Source: Tridacna crocea
Lineage: Eukaryota; Mollusca; Bivalvia; Cardiida; Cardiidae
Direction: 5' to 3'
Length of the DNA: 64,000 bases
Assembly: GCA_943736015.1 (NCBI GenBank)
Contig: OX031065.1
Span: 43,696,992-43,760,991 of the forward strand
The notes below the pieces were generated by a model. The model was not told the origin of the DNA and made no database searches. It saw only the letters and a list, made by a program, of their open reading frames with translations. Below, piece after piece: positions 12,201-22,956 of the stretch (positions are counted from its first letter, which is position 1; every line of letters starts with the position of its first letter). The translations under genes and the position numbers were made by a program.

Positions 12201-12670
12201 GGAATAATATGACTAACTGCTCCAATTTTATACAAAAAGATTTTTTTGTTTGTAACAGGCATTTTAATTTTCCACAACAAAATTTTTCAAAAGCCGTCTT
12301 TGCAGCGGCTGAAAAACCTCGTGCTGCTAATTGTGTTAAAATGGATTCACAGGTAATTTACATCAAACTGGTGTTATTTCTAATGGAATAAACAGGATTT
12401 ATTCAACTCATTTATATGAAGGATTCCCCTCCCGTTCCAAAACATGATGTTTTATTTTAATATCACAGCTCTTCTCTAAGGTTCCGACCTCGCTGAACTG
12501 TGTCTCACTGGCACCTCATCTACATCAAAGCGATCATCGACCATTGCAATCACACATGTACGTTCATTGTATTAACTATCTAGTACAAATGCCATTATAA
12601 TTTTGCCCTCTTTTATACTACCTTGTCTGAGAACACTGCAGGCACAGGTATTACAGGTCCACAGCGTTTT
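12201..12670. other. Region without recognised gene
   Basis: Unique-looking. An open frame on the plus strand runs from inside the preceding element (12104) to 12391 but shows no domain, so I read it as chance. A diverged piece of the hairpin MITE family may lie at 12645-12670. Confidence 0.35.
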
Positions 12671-12745
12671 GTCGGTTTACTTCAAAAACCTCGTAACTAC
12701 AGCTTGTTTCAAGCTGTAGTTACGAGGTTTTTGAAGTAAACCGAC
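12671..12745. repeat. Perfect inverted repeat, 35-bp arms, 5-nt loop
   Basis: The left arm begins GTCGGTTTACTTCAAAAACC and the right arm is its exact complement ending CCGAC. The loop is GTTTC. All 35 pairs match. Pieces resembling the hairpin MITE family flank it (around 12645 and at 13027-13062), so it may be a short insertion within an older MITE. Other readings are a small-RNA hairpin precursor or a fold-back artefact of sequencing or assembly. Confidence 0.85.
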
Positions 12746-13542
12746 GATTTGCTCTTTGAATAGACCGTTTTTTGCTGCAAATAATAAATAAATTGGCAAT
12801 ATGAATGTGTTCGCAATAAGGAAATACTGATGACACCTTTTCAATGATGCACTGGATCGGCTGGTGTGAGTTTGGGACTTTAGTAAAGTTGAAACCCAAT
12901 TTATTCCAAATGTTCTTTATTTCTCCTTCTTCTTGTGTTTTTCCTTTGGCAAAATTGATCTTAGCGCCCTTTAAGAGCCATGCACAACTTTTCAGACCAA
13001 TTTTCGACAACGCAAAATGAGAGACGACTGCATTTTCCGGACAATGTAGATCAAGATCAGACTGCAAGGAAAAAAGTAGTCTAATCAGAGATCTTTATTG
13101 TCTCTTTCCAGTTTTGCTATTTTCTGCCAAAAGCAATTCTGATATTGAGGTGATTTGGTCTCTTTTCCTATTTGAGAAAACCTATTCTGTTTATCTGATG
13201 CTTTGGCAATTTATTTTGAAACCCGGTTTCAGCATGGCTACGTGCCTGGTTTGGTTTCGTTTTATTAGTTTGAATCAGCAATTTTTTTTGTTTGATTCAT
13301 CACGTCAAAGGACGAATTGTTTTTTTTATTCTGTATAATTAGTCTGCCACCGGTTTTATCAACGAGGACTAGTCCAACTGCCTTTCTTCCCTTCTGTCAT
13401 GTTCCTAAGCCCGGTGTTATATTCACAACGCAACTTTGGTAGAACTTTTTCATCTGCTCCACAACCACACATTACTTGCCTTCTTTCTTTGTCCGTTTGG
13501 CACTAGGTAAAACATTTTTTTTTTAAAAATATAAGGCAATTC
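12746..13542. other. Region without recognised gene; MITE scrap at 13027-13062
   Basis: GGACAATGTAGATCAAGATC with AGACTGCA at 13036-13063 matches one arm of the hairpin family at 57711-57777. A minus-strand open frame of 115 codons at 12720-13067 overlaps both the perfect hairpin and this scrap, so I do not accept it as a gene. Confidence 0.4.
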
Positions 13543-13744
13543 AGGGTCCATATTCAATAACCATTCTTGAGAACATGCTTAGTCTTATTCTTCAGAATTT
13601 TGTCGTTGTGAAAGTAATAGAACGTCTGATTGGCTAAACCATTTGGTTTAGCCAATCAGAAGTTTTGTTACTTTTACAGTCCGAAAATATTGAAGAACAA
13701 GACAAAGAATGTTCTTAAGAATGGTTGGTGAATACAGGCCCTGG
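13543..13744. mobile_element. Palindromic MITE, family A
   Basis: A second copy of the 9145-9345 family. The centre is CTGATTGGCTAAACCAtttGGTTTAGCCAATCAG, with outer arms GGTCCATATTCAATAACCAT and ATGGTTGGTGAATACAGGCC. The left terminus is more diverged than the right. Confidence 0.75.
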
Positions 13745-14068
13745 TTAGATTTTAACATAGCAGATTTCATTGTCAATATTCTCGCCTTGAACTAAAGGCA
13801 ATGACCTTTAAGTTCAGGAGCACTGTTTGGTCTGCCGGATAATGAGTTTTCTGTTTTTGTCGAACATGGTGTCGGATTGGTGTTTTATTTCCATGCTTCA
13901 AATAATGATGGCGACAGTTCACGATTTCGTTTTACTTTTACATGTACATCTGGGCCTATTATCAGTACTTTTGTATCCGATTTATTTCTATGTCTGGGAT
14001 ACTGTTATATCATAAGTGTACTTATTGCAAAAAGCAGCTGTGACAATAATTGTGTAATAGAATTTCCA
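13745..14068. other. Region without recognised gene
   Basis: Two overlapping plus-strand open frames at 13827-14113 run into the following palindrome and show no domain. I see nothing else. Confidence 0.35.
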
Positions 14069-14337
14069 TATGGTGTGCAACACGCGAAAAGGGACATTCG
14101 GACATCTGCGTAAAGTGTCGTCTCGGATCAGCCTGCGCAGTCCGCGCAGGCTAATCCGAGACGGCACTTTACGACTACGGTAGATTTTGTGCCACAGTAG
14201 ACATGCGCAAAACAGAAAATGGCATTAAAACGGAAAGTGCCGTCTCGGATTAGCCTGCGCGGACTGCGCAGGCTGATCCGAGACGACACTTTACGCAGAT
14301 GTCCGAATGTCCCTTTTCACGTGTTGCAGGCCATATA
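14069..14337. mobile_element. GC-rich palindromic MITE, family D (palindromes within a palindrome)
   Basis: The outer arms pair GGGACATTCGGACATCTGCG with CGCAGATGTCCGAATGTCCC. Each arm also folds on itself: GCCTGCGCAGTCCGCGCAGG sits between GTCTCGGATcA and TaATCCGAGAC. The spacer holds a unique stretch around TAGATTTTGTGCCACAGTAG. It is GC-rich in an AT-rich region. A second, more decayed copy is at 28701-28933. It has no coding capacity. Confidence 0.8.
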
Positions 14338-14465
14338 ACAGTTTACTCAGGATTTTGTTTCTGTTGAAGATTTCTTGCAGGGCTGCCATCAGCTCCGAGT
14401 TAAACTCACTATATTTCACAGCCTTCTTAGATACAAAACAAACTGTATGTTCAACCCTGTCTTGT

Positions 14466-14712
14466 ATCCCAGCAAACGTTACGCTAGCTACATGTATATC
14501 ATGTCTATATAGTTTAATGCGCCAAATATTTCCACGTGAAATAACAAGAGTGACACCATGCAAGCGTCAGGCGGCTAGCTATAACCTGTTTATATGGTTA
14601 AATGCGCGAAATATTTCCTGTGAAATAACAGAGCAACACCCAGCAAGCGTCAGACTAGCTTTAACCTGTTTGACATGATTAAATATGCGAAATAACCCGT
14701 GAAATAACCCGG
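14466..14712 (+). repeat. Three-copy tandem repeat, about 85 bp
   Basis: The landmarks GCAAGCGTCAG...CTAGCT, TTAAATGCGCGAAATATTTC and GTGAAATAAC recur at about 14472, 14560 and 14643. The copies are diverged. The open frames on both strands here are partly unit translations. Confidence 0.6.
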
Positions 14713-14826
14713 GCTTACACAGATATCATCAAATCAACACTGGCCACAAACTGGATCTTCTCTTCAACCACTCTGAAGGAAAGGCGCTTCTTATCAAATT
14801 TTCATCTATATTGATGAAGTAAGTAA

Positions 14827-15001
14827 GGGATCTTATTCAACAACCATTTTAAGTTTCATTCTTTGTCTATATTTACAAAGTAACGCAATTTCTTGAACCA
14901 GTTGGGTTAGCCAATCAGAAATTATGTTACTTTCGAATTTATATTACTCTAAAGAATTATACAAAGAATGTTGTTAAAAAAGGTTGTTTAGCACATACCC
15001 T
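14827..15001. mobile_element. Palindromic MITE, family A, degraded
   Basis: The order TATTCAACAACCATTTTAAG, GTTAGCCAATCAGAAATTAT and AAAGAATGTTGTTAAAAAAG follows family A, but the left central arm is shortened. A duplication of about 40 bp (containing GCACATACCCT) lies at its right edge, 14982-15053. Confidence 0.65.
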
Positions 15002-15517
15002 GATAGCATTCCGTAAGGTTGTTAAGCACATACCCTAATAGCATTCCGTTCTTGAAAGTGTTATAAATATCAAATCAAATAACCACAAGGACAATCAACA
15101 ACAAGATACTGCTGGACGAGTTTAATTTAGAGGCCTACAAAGGAAACATTGTAACAAAAACAATGTACCGAAAAAAATATTCACGAAAGGTAAATGGATG
15201 AGTTAATTCTTCGATGTAAAGATATGGAGATACATCGCAAAAATAGGAAAGAGTAAATCAGAGTGCACATAAAAATTGTGCAAATAAGTTTTAATCTTTA
15301 CTATCAATAAAAGCAACTGATACTAGTTAGTCTTAGTTCCACGACGGTTATAAAATTGAAGGAGTTGAATTACATTTTGAAGATATAAACATAAACTAAC
15401 AATAAATTACATATGTAATGGATCAAACAGGATCTAATTATGTTGTTGCGTCATAGGGTACTAGCTTCAACAAAAAATTTATGTATACATTCATGCGTAT
15501 TGATGGCAGATAAAGTT

Positions 15518-15742
15518 CAGGGTCTGTATTCTTCAGAATATTCTTAGTCTTATTCTCCAAGGTTTTCTACATTTGTAAATAACACAACTTCTGATTGGCT
15601 TTCTACATTTGTAAGTAGCACAACTTCTGATTGGCTAAATCATTAGCAAATCAGAAGTTGTGTTACTTAAAAAATTAATGTAGACAATTCTGGAGAACAA
15701 GACAAAGAACATCTTAAGAATGATTGGTGAATACGGGCCCAG
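15518..15742. mobile_element. Palindromic MITE, family A, with internal duplication
   Basis: Family A order with the right terminus GATTGGTGAATACGGGCC. On the left arm the segment CTACATTTGTAA...CTTCTGATTGGCT is present twice, at about 15567 and 15602, an internal tandem duplication of about 35 bp not present in the other copies. Confidence 0.75.
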
Positions 15743-16745
15743 GTGTTTGAGATATTGGGCTGGGTTTAAAAGCCCGTTAGTACCAAGGTTCATGCACTCC
15801 TACATATAAAATGAGTATGGGGTTCAATAGATAACGTACTCTCTCCCTTCCCTCCTTTCCACATGAAAATAATAGAAACTCGTGACAGTTAACTCCATTA
15901 ACCACATTTTAATTAGACTTGCTAAATAGAAATCGCGTTTCCCGTTAAAAAAAATACCCTGTTATTTTAAGGATAATTTCCTCTCTAAGTACAGTGGGAG
16001 TTCTATTATTAGCTAGGCATAAGTGTTAAAGTATTCTTTTTTAGCTGTTTGTGTATTACTTTGCTGACAATGCAATCCTTTGGTGGCAAAATTCTGTCCT
16101 GTCTATGGGCCTCATTCCATATTCAAAGGACGAATATTGTCCTCCATTTAGCAAACCAAGCAACAGTTTTGAAAAGCATAGCTTTTAACCTCCTACTTCA
16201 TGGTGTTCCTACCAACAAATCCTGATATATTCCCTCTGTTCAAAAGGGATTTCATAATAATTCAAACAACAATGTTGCCCATCAAGAAAACGTTAACTTC
16301 TTCAGGTCCTTCAAGGCTTTCACTGTAACTTGGTTGAACGATGCAGTGTCTTGCCTAAGACAATTCAATTATGCAAGCAGAGTAAATAAACATATAATCC
16401 ATGCTCTGTGAAAGGGAGGGGGGAGGGCTTAATGTGTCGACGCAGGTCAGCATGCCCAGTCAGAGCAGACTAATATGGACCAAAACATTTTGCTGTTGAT
16501 CAATTTTCTGTATGTCAAAGGACCAGTGTACCTCATTATACAGGAAATTTTCAAAACAAAACAGATTTGGGGGGATGTATAACACTTTATGACTAGCTTG
16601 GTATCATGCATCCTAGAGATGCATTAAATCTCCTTTTACCAGAACATTACTCATATAATATTCAAGGGTCTCAACCCATTGCACAACAACTGTTTCTTAG
16701 AATAATCCAGAGTAAGAATGTTTAGAAAATATTGTGGGTATAGAA
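15743..16745. other. Region without recognised gene
   Basis: Unique-looking. GCAGGTCAGCATGCCCAGTC near 16443 may be a remnant of a GC-rich palindrome related to family D. I see nothing else. Confidence 0.35.
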
Positions 16746-18060
16746 GACAAGTGGGCCAAGATGGCCCTGTATCACTCACATGAATTTTTGAAAGGACCAT
16801 AGCCATTTTTTTTTTTGAGGTATTGAAACTTTGGAAACAAAATCATATTTTTGAAAAGGTCATCTGTAAAAGTCATTTCAAAATCTGTCATCACCCCTAC
16901 CATCATCAACACAGCAATGATTTTCATGAATCAGAATTCTGCAAATAAATTTTTGGATAGATCACTTATTTCTTGAAGAAGAGCATATGTTCGATATTGA
17001 ACAAAAACGTAAGTTGAACAAGAGCACCACATGCAGGTACGAATAATTGGCTGTTGTTTTTCGACGGATAGACATTTTTTCTAACAATTTTTGAGTCATC
17101 CGAGGAACATTACTGTGAAATTATTTCAAAATTTGACCAGAAGTTTCAGAGAAGAATTCTTAAAACTTTCTTCATGTCCGTTTAGTGTAAATAGCCCACA
17201 GCCATCAGAGCCATGTTTCTTGATGGATCAACAGTTTGCAAAAAGGGTCACCCAAGAAACATTTCCGTGAAATAATTTCAAAATCTGACCACCGGTTTCA
17301 GAGAAGAAGGGTTATGAATTTCTTCATGCCCTTATATAGTGCATCTTCGCGAGCCAAGGTTACGATCACTATGTGGATCTTACCTTGGCGGATCGAGCCC
17401 GATTTCTAGATTCCCGCAATATGCCCCCTATCGGATGCTGTTTATTATCCTCCTTCACATCATATTTCTTATAGCCAAAAAAATTATCGTTTTGCAAACC
17501 GCTTAAGAATACAATAATTCAACATGAAGAGCAATAACCACAAACATGCTTCGACATTCCATCGTCAGGTACTGAGATAGAGCTTAAATCCTCCTATAAT
17601 TGATTAGTCACACTGAAACTTTCAGTAAATATTGTTCGTCTATGTTTATTTGGTAACAAATCATTACAGATCCTGCACTCATCCACCTTCTATTTCTATT
17701 CGAAAGGTCGCAACCTTGTTCTATTTTTATCAAAGATGAAATGCTACGAGCGATTTCATTTGTTACAGTTAGAGCTGGCTGCATCCAATGAAAAGGCGTA
17801 TCGGGGGAATGTAAAAATCAAGCTCGATCCGCCAAGGGTAGAGTAACGTAGTGAATCGTCATCCTTGGCTTGCGAATATGTATATAGTGCAAGTGCGCCC
17901 CCCCCCCCCATAAGAACCAGGTTTCTTAAAGAATCAGCATTTTGCAAACACTTTTTTGAAAAGGGCTACCAAAAGAACATTTCTTTGATATTAAAAATCT
18001 GACCAGCAGTTTAAGAGATGAAGAATGTTTTTAAGAATTTTTTCATTGCCATATAGTACA
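16746..18060 (+). mobile_element. Helentron-like element, family 1, split by a later insertion and 3' truncated
   Basis: The 5' end GACAAGTGGGCCAAGATGGC then CACTCACATG is a diverged form of the family 1 terminus. Two to three units lead to 17343, an insertion occupies 17344-17880, and one more unit follows (TAGTGCAAGTGCGCC... to CATATAGTAC). The 3' hairpin and GAGCTAAAAA are missing. A C-run of 11-13 bases lies near 17897. Confidence 0.75.
17344..17880. mobile_element. MITE with long inverted ends and 11-bp target duplication (Mutator-like?)
   Basis: The left end has TTCGCGAGCCAAGG and CCTTGGCGGATCGAGC. The right end, read in complement, has TTCGCAAGCCAAGG and CCTTGGCGGATCGAGC, giving diverged inverted repeats of about 60 bp. 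The 11-bp TATATAGTGCA flanks both sides (17333-17343 and 17881-17891). The interrupted host unit normally reads TATAGTGCAAGT, so the duplication is unambiguous. Long inverted ends with a 9-11 bp duplication are typical of Mutator-like elements; that class is an inference, since no transposase is present. Confidence 0.8.
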
Positions 18061-18240
18061 ATCCTGACAGGCGGCTTATGAAAAAATTTGGAAACATAAA
18101 AACAGCATTTTCTCCATTTCTCACAATGTTTTCTACACTATCAAGGACAGAAATCATCCATTTGAGAAAAACTTCATAAATTCTGTCTTCTGAAAATGCT
18201 TTAACCCTTTCCTCCATATATACTCGTTTTAACACAATGA
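18061..18240. mobile_element. Degraded TTAA-type MITE
   Basis: ACAGCATTTTCTCCATTTCT, CACAATGTTTTCTACACTAT and a terminal CCTTTCCTCCATATATACTC suggest a decayed member of the palindromic TTAA families. The left half is missing. Confidence 0.5.
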
Positions 18241-18243
18241 AGA

Positions 18244-19850
18244 ACAAGAGGGCCAAGATGGCCCTTGATCGCTCACCTGAATTTTTGACATGACCATAGA
18301 CTATATATATATATATTTTTTTTTTAGGTATTGAAACATTGGAACCAAATTTATAATTTTGCCAAGCAATTTTCAAAAGGTCACCTGTAAAAGTCATTTC
18401 GAAATCTGATCATCAGTTTCAAAAAGAAGAATTTTTAAGAATTCTTCATTTCTGTATTAGAGCAAGTAGCCCCCATCCACGAGAGCCATGTTTCTTGATA
18501 GATCAAAATTTACGAACAAGTTTTGAAAAGGGTCACCCAAGGAACATCTCTCTGAAATAATTTCAAAATCTGACCAGGGGTTTCAGAGAAAGAGAATTTT
18601 AAAGAATTTCATCATGTCCATATAGTGCAAGTAGCCCCCATTCACAAGAGCCATGTTTCTTGATGGATCAAAATTATATGTACAGCTTTTGGAAACGGTC
18701 ACCCAAGGAACATCTCTGTCAGATTATTTTAAAATCTGACCACGGGTTTCAGAGGAGAAGAATTTTCAAGAATTTCTTCATTTCTCCATATAGTGCAAGT
18801 AGCCCCCATTCACTAGAGCAATGTTTCTTGGCCAATCAAAATTTTGCGAACAATTTTAGAAAAGGGTCACCCAAGGAACATCTCTGTGAAATTATTTCAA
18901 AATCTGTCCAGCCATTTCGGAGAAGAAGAATTTTCAAGAATTTCTTCATTTCTATATAGTGCAAGTAGCCCCCATTCACCAGAGCCATGTTTCTTGACCA
19001 ATCAAAATTTCGCGAACAATTTTTGAAAAGGGTAACCCAAGGAACAAGTCTGTGAAATTATTTCAAAATCTAACCAGCTGTTTTAGAGAAGAAGAATTTT
19101 TAAGAATTTCTTCATTTCTGTATAGTGCAAGAAGCCCCCATTCACCAGAGCCATGTTTCTTCACCAATCAAAATTTCGCGAACAATTTTTTAAAAGGGTT
19201 ACCCAAGGAACAACTCTGTCAAATTATTTCAAAATCTGACCAGCGGTTTCAGAGAAGAAGAAATTTTAAGAATTCCTTCATTTTTGTATAGTGCAAGAAG
19301 CCCCCATTCACCAGAGCCACATTTTTTGACGGATCAAAATTTCACGAACAATTTTTGAAAAGGGTGACCCAAGGAACATATCTGAAATTATTTCAAAATC
19401 CGACCAGCGGTTTCAGAGGAGAAGATTTTTAAAGAATTCCTTCATTTCTGTATAATACAAGAAGCCCCCATTCACCAGAGCCACATTTTTTGACGAATCA
19501 AAATTTCACGAACAATTTTTGAAAAGGGTCACCCAAGGAACATATCTGTGAAATTATTTCAAAATCCGAAAAGCGGTTTCAGGGGAGAAGATTTTTAAAG
19601 AATTTGCTAAAAAATTCTATTTCGTTGCCATGGCAACCAGAGTTTTTGATGGAATCAAATTCTGTGAACAATTTTTAAAGAGGACCTCCCAAGGAACATT
19701 CCTGCCAAGTTTGGTCCAAATCCGCCCAGCGGTTTAGGAGGAGTTGATGTTTAAAGAATTGTTGACGACGGACGACGCACGACGGACGACGGACACCGGG
19801 TGATCCTAAAAGCTCCCCTTGAGCACGTTGTGCTCAGGTGAGCTAAAAAA
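18244..19850 (+). mobile_element. Complete Helentron-like element, family 1
   Basis: The 5' end ACAAGAGGGCCAAGATGGCC then CGCTCACCTG is followed by about eight direct units of 160-170 bp, then the 3' domain with CCATGGCAACCAGAGTTTTT, GACGACGGACGACGCACGAC, the hairpin GAGCACgttGTGCTC and CAGGTGAGCTAAAAA. It is closely similar to the copy at 5315-6920, including the 3' domain. The overlapping plus-strand open frames at 18660-19291 repeat the same peptide motifs and are unit translations, not genes. Confidence 0.8.
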
Positions 19851-19960
19851 GCTTTAGAAAAACATTGCGAGTAAAGGTGAAATTGCTCAAAATGAGTAAT
19901 TTCCCCTTTTCTCACAATGTTTTCTATGCAATCTGTATCTTAAAACCCACTAGTAGCCAC
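19851..19960. mobile_element. TTAA MITE family C, fragment
   Basis: AAAACATTGCGAGTAAAGGT, GAAATTGCTCAAAATGAGTA and CTCACAATGTTTTCTATG match the core of the family C copies at 35950 and 57034. The outer arms are not recognisable. Confidence 0.5.
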
Positions 19961-21509
19961 ATTTCAGTCGTCGTTTGTAGGCAGCTTCTTTTGAATTTGG
20001 GACGCCCTCAAAATGCTGTATTAGGTAATTGGTTAAATTCGGTCAAGTCCAAACTTTCATCATTTGGTACAAGGTTAAGCTACCCCAAAACTCAGTACAA
20101 AAGTGCCTGGAAGAAATGAATCCCTTGTAAAACAGTGTACTTGACATATTTTTCCATTTAGCAAATATCCGTATTACATGATTAACAATGTGGCACGTGT
20201 CCAGTTTTAACAGCAGGTTTCTGTAATATTTCCCTAGCAATGGATATTAGATCTACCTTTACACTTGGTGAGGTTAAGTCACATGACACTAAATCCTAAA
20301 AGATTTCTTCTGTCAAAAAATAATTGGCCTCTTGATTAGTAACCACCTCTCACACACAGCCATGCCATTTTGTGAGGGCAAGGGAGGATTTTTTTCATTC
20401 CTTTGCCAGCATCAAATTTGTTTCAGGAGTCAAATCTTTACCATGCAACATAATTTGAGACTTGTCCATGCTGAAAGCATTTACAGGCATTAAAATAAAA
20501 TTTATTTTCCTCAAAACATGGACTTTCTTTCAAACAGGTATAGAATGTTGTGGGAATTTCCTCCATTTTCCACAGTGTTTTTTTTTTAAGTCTTTCTCCT
20601 CCGGCTCGTGAGGCCCAGATTGTAACATAAAGGGTTGAGCAAGTGAGAAGCTTGGAGAGAGAAAACAATTCCCATCTCTTTATTGGAAATGAAATGTAAT
20701 GAAAGATATCGTACTCTATATTTCACAGGCACAATTCTATGGAGCCTCTTTCTTTCCAGTGTCAGGAGCGGCTAACAAGTTTCAGGAACAAAGTATACTA
20801 TTTCTTAAGACGACAATGCCCATGAGTTTTGACTTGACATTTTAGTAATGAGCTTGGAGGTCTCTTTAGGAGGAGATAAAGGGAAGTACAAGACCGACCA
20901 CATGAAAAGACGTGTCAGAGCCAAAAATGTAAATACAATTCCTTTTAGGTCTAGCAAAAACTGTTACAATGCACAAGATAGGGAAAAGTAGATAAAAAAG
21001 AGAAAAAGTATTGTGAAAGTTTGGACATAAAGCTTCATGAGCAACTTTTTTACATACAATCCCTGTATCATTGCAAATATTCACAGTATCCCCCGTTTGA
21101 CTTTTCTGCATGCTTTGGGCCGTACCAATAAGACACTACCTCAGAAACAGAACAAATAGAAGCCGCTAATCTGAGCAAAATCTCCATTTGCAAAATATTT
21201 TCACAGTCCTACTGTTTCGGCCAAATATTTTAAGAAGTCTACAACTAAGTAAGGTAATAGCACTTCCAAACACGATCACAAACCAGAAATCAGCAACCAA
21301 TAAACTTTATTGGTCTAGACAGGACTTACTGAATGTATAAACAACAGATTATCTGCCAGACCAACGCTTTACCATATGACAAGCACTTTTACTCAGAGTT
21401 CATTCAAATAACATTTTCAGATAAAATTTGAATGTACTTCAAATCATAAAATTGCCTGTAACAGGGTTGCAAATAGTGACAAAGAAAAACAATAATAATA
21501 AATGCTTTT
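19961..21509. other. Region without recognised gene
   Basis: Unique-looking. A weak MITE-core trace (gttgtgggaatttcctcc) is at 20548-20565. Open frames on both strands at 19865-21111 lack recognisable domains and splice-consistent codon structure. Confidence 0.4.
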
Positions 21510-21734
21510 TTACTCTTTACCAAACAAAAAATTTTAGACTGGTCCAAAATGAAAGCACTTGCAGACAACAACATAAGAATAGCTCAACAACTGGATTTTT
21601 TTAAAGCAAGGTAGAAAACATGGTGCGAAAAGGAGAAAATGCTGCTTACCAGCTTTTTCTAATTTTCCAAAATGTTTTCAAAAGGCCTCTCTCTCAGGGT
21701 CGTCACAACAATAAATTGTTTGGTAAAGGGTTAA
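21510..21734 (-). mobile_element. TTAA palindromic MITE
   Basis: The order TTTACCAAAC, TTTTAGACTGGTCCAAAATG, GTAGAAAACATGG, the palindromic core and AATTGTTTGGTAAAGGGTTAA is complete. The left TTAA is mutated and the right TTAA intact (21731-21734). Confidence 0.75.
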
Positions 21735-22354
21735 AGCACCTTCTTCTCCTTTTCTAACACTTTTCTTCCAAAAGGTTGTATTCAGAGAGGGATTGTGTTT
21801 TTACAGGTTTAAATACCGTTTGAGTTACAGGTTTAAATACCTTATGACTTATCTTAACAGTCTCTTCGTGGTTTTTAAGTTCCACTGAGTTTAATATTAA
21901 AACCCTGACTTCCGGAGTATTTTATTTCCTTTCCTAGTTAGGGCTTCAGATCTGTTACCTCAAAATCCCTGATTTCCCATTGGAGCAAGTCATGAATTAT
22001 CTTTGTTTAAATGAGACAGATAATTCTTCAAAACCATGGCATGGATTAATGTATCAGAGAGCATGGAGCATCTTTTGTTGCCACAATATAATCGAAATAC
22101 TGTTGAAATAAGCAAAATCAAAAACCCGTGAAAATTAACGAAAGATATATATGTCATCATATAATTACAACAAAGTCTTGGCACCATTGAAACTGATTTT
22201 TAGGTTTGTTTTTTTTTTTCTTTCAGTCATTATTGGAACTTCCAGTCTTCCTGGAGCAAAAACTTCCTCTTTAAATCTCTGTAATAAGGAGATTTAGCGC
22301 ATATTTGTAAAAAAAAGGCATTATAAAAATGTCCTCATTGGCCTTAAGCCTTGC
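21735..22354. other. Region without recognised gene
   Basis: Begins with a scrap resembling a MITE core (ccttcttctccttttctaac, 21741-21760). A short tandem duplication of CAGGTTTAAATACC is at 21805-21840. I see nothing else. Confidence 0.35.
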
Positions 22355-22583
22355 TTAACCCATTACAACACAATCCCTACTTTTGACACCCCTGAGAAAG
22401 AAGCCTTTTGAAAACACTGTGGGAAAAGGAAAAAATGCTGGTAACCAGCATTTTTTCCCTTTTCCCATAGTGTTTTCTACCCTTCCCAGAACAAATTTCA
22501 TTTTTTCAGTCACCTTTATTTTGTCGTCTGCAAATGCTTTCAATTTGGACCAGTCTAAATTTTGTCGTTTGGTAATGGGTTAA
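22355..22583 (+). mobile_element. TTAA palindromic MITE, reference copy
   Basis: It is bounded by TTAA on both sides (22355-22358 and 22580-22583), with inverted ends TTAACCCATTACaACAC and TTTGGTAATGGGTTAA. The core is a palindrome of about 65 bp: ACACTGTGGGAAAAGGAAAA, then ATGCTGGTAACCAGCAT, then the complement. The right arm reads GTCGTCTGCAAATGCTTTCA. The length is about 229 bp with no gene. TTAA plus CCC ends resembles piggyBac-type non-autonomous elements; the class is inferred because no transposase is visible. Confidence 0.85.
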
Positions 22584-22701
22584 TCGTATGGCAGCATGTT
22601 CCTCAGACTTACAGAAAATTTACCTATAATAAAATGTTTGGACCTGGGTTAGCCTCGTAAGTCTGCACAAGCTGAATTGGCCTACAATATTTGCAGATGC
22701 A

Positions 22702-22928
22702 TTAACCCTTTACCAAACAATCCCTGGTTTTTACGACCCAGAGGACTTAGAAGCCTTCTGAAAACATTGTGGGAAAAGGTGAAAATGCTCGTAATCAGCA
22801 TCTTCTTTTCCCACTATGTTTTCTACCTCTAAAGTCAATTTACAATTTTTGAGCCAGTTTCAATTTTTCGTCTGCAAATGCTTTCACTCTCAACAAGTCA
22901 AACATTCTATCGTTTGGTACAGACTTAA
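22702..22928 (+). mobile_element. TTAA palindromic MITE
   Basis: TTAA at both ends (22702-22705, 22925-22928). The core reads GCTCGTAATCAGC, and the right terminus is diverged (TTTGGTACAGACTTAA). It lies 26 bp left of the mariner at 22957. Confidence 0.75.
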
Positions 22929-22956
22929 ACCTGAGGGTTATTCATACATGTATGTA

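Noticed and set aside
18660-19291. Overlapping frames with repeated motifs such as EKGHPRNISVKLFQNL and SARSPHSPEPCF
   Set aside because: They are translations of the 165-bp direct units of a Helentron-like element; frames shift from unit to unit.
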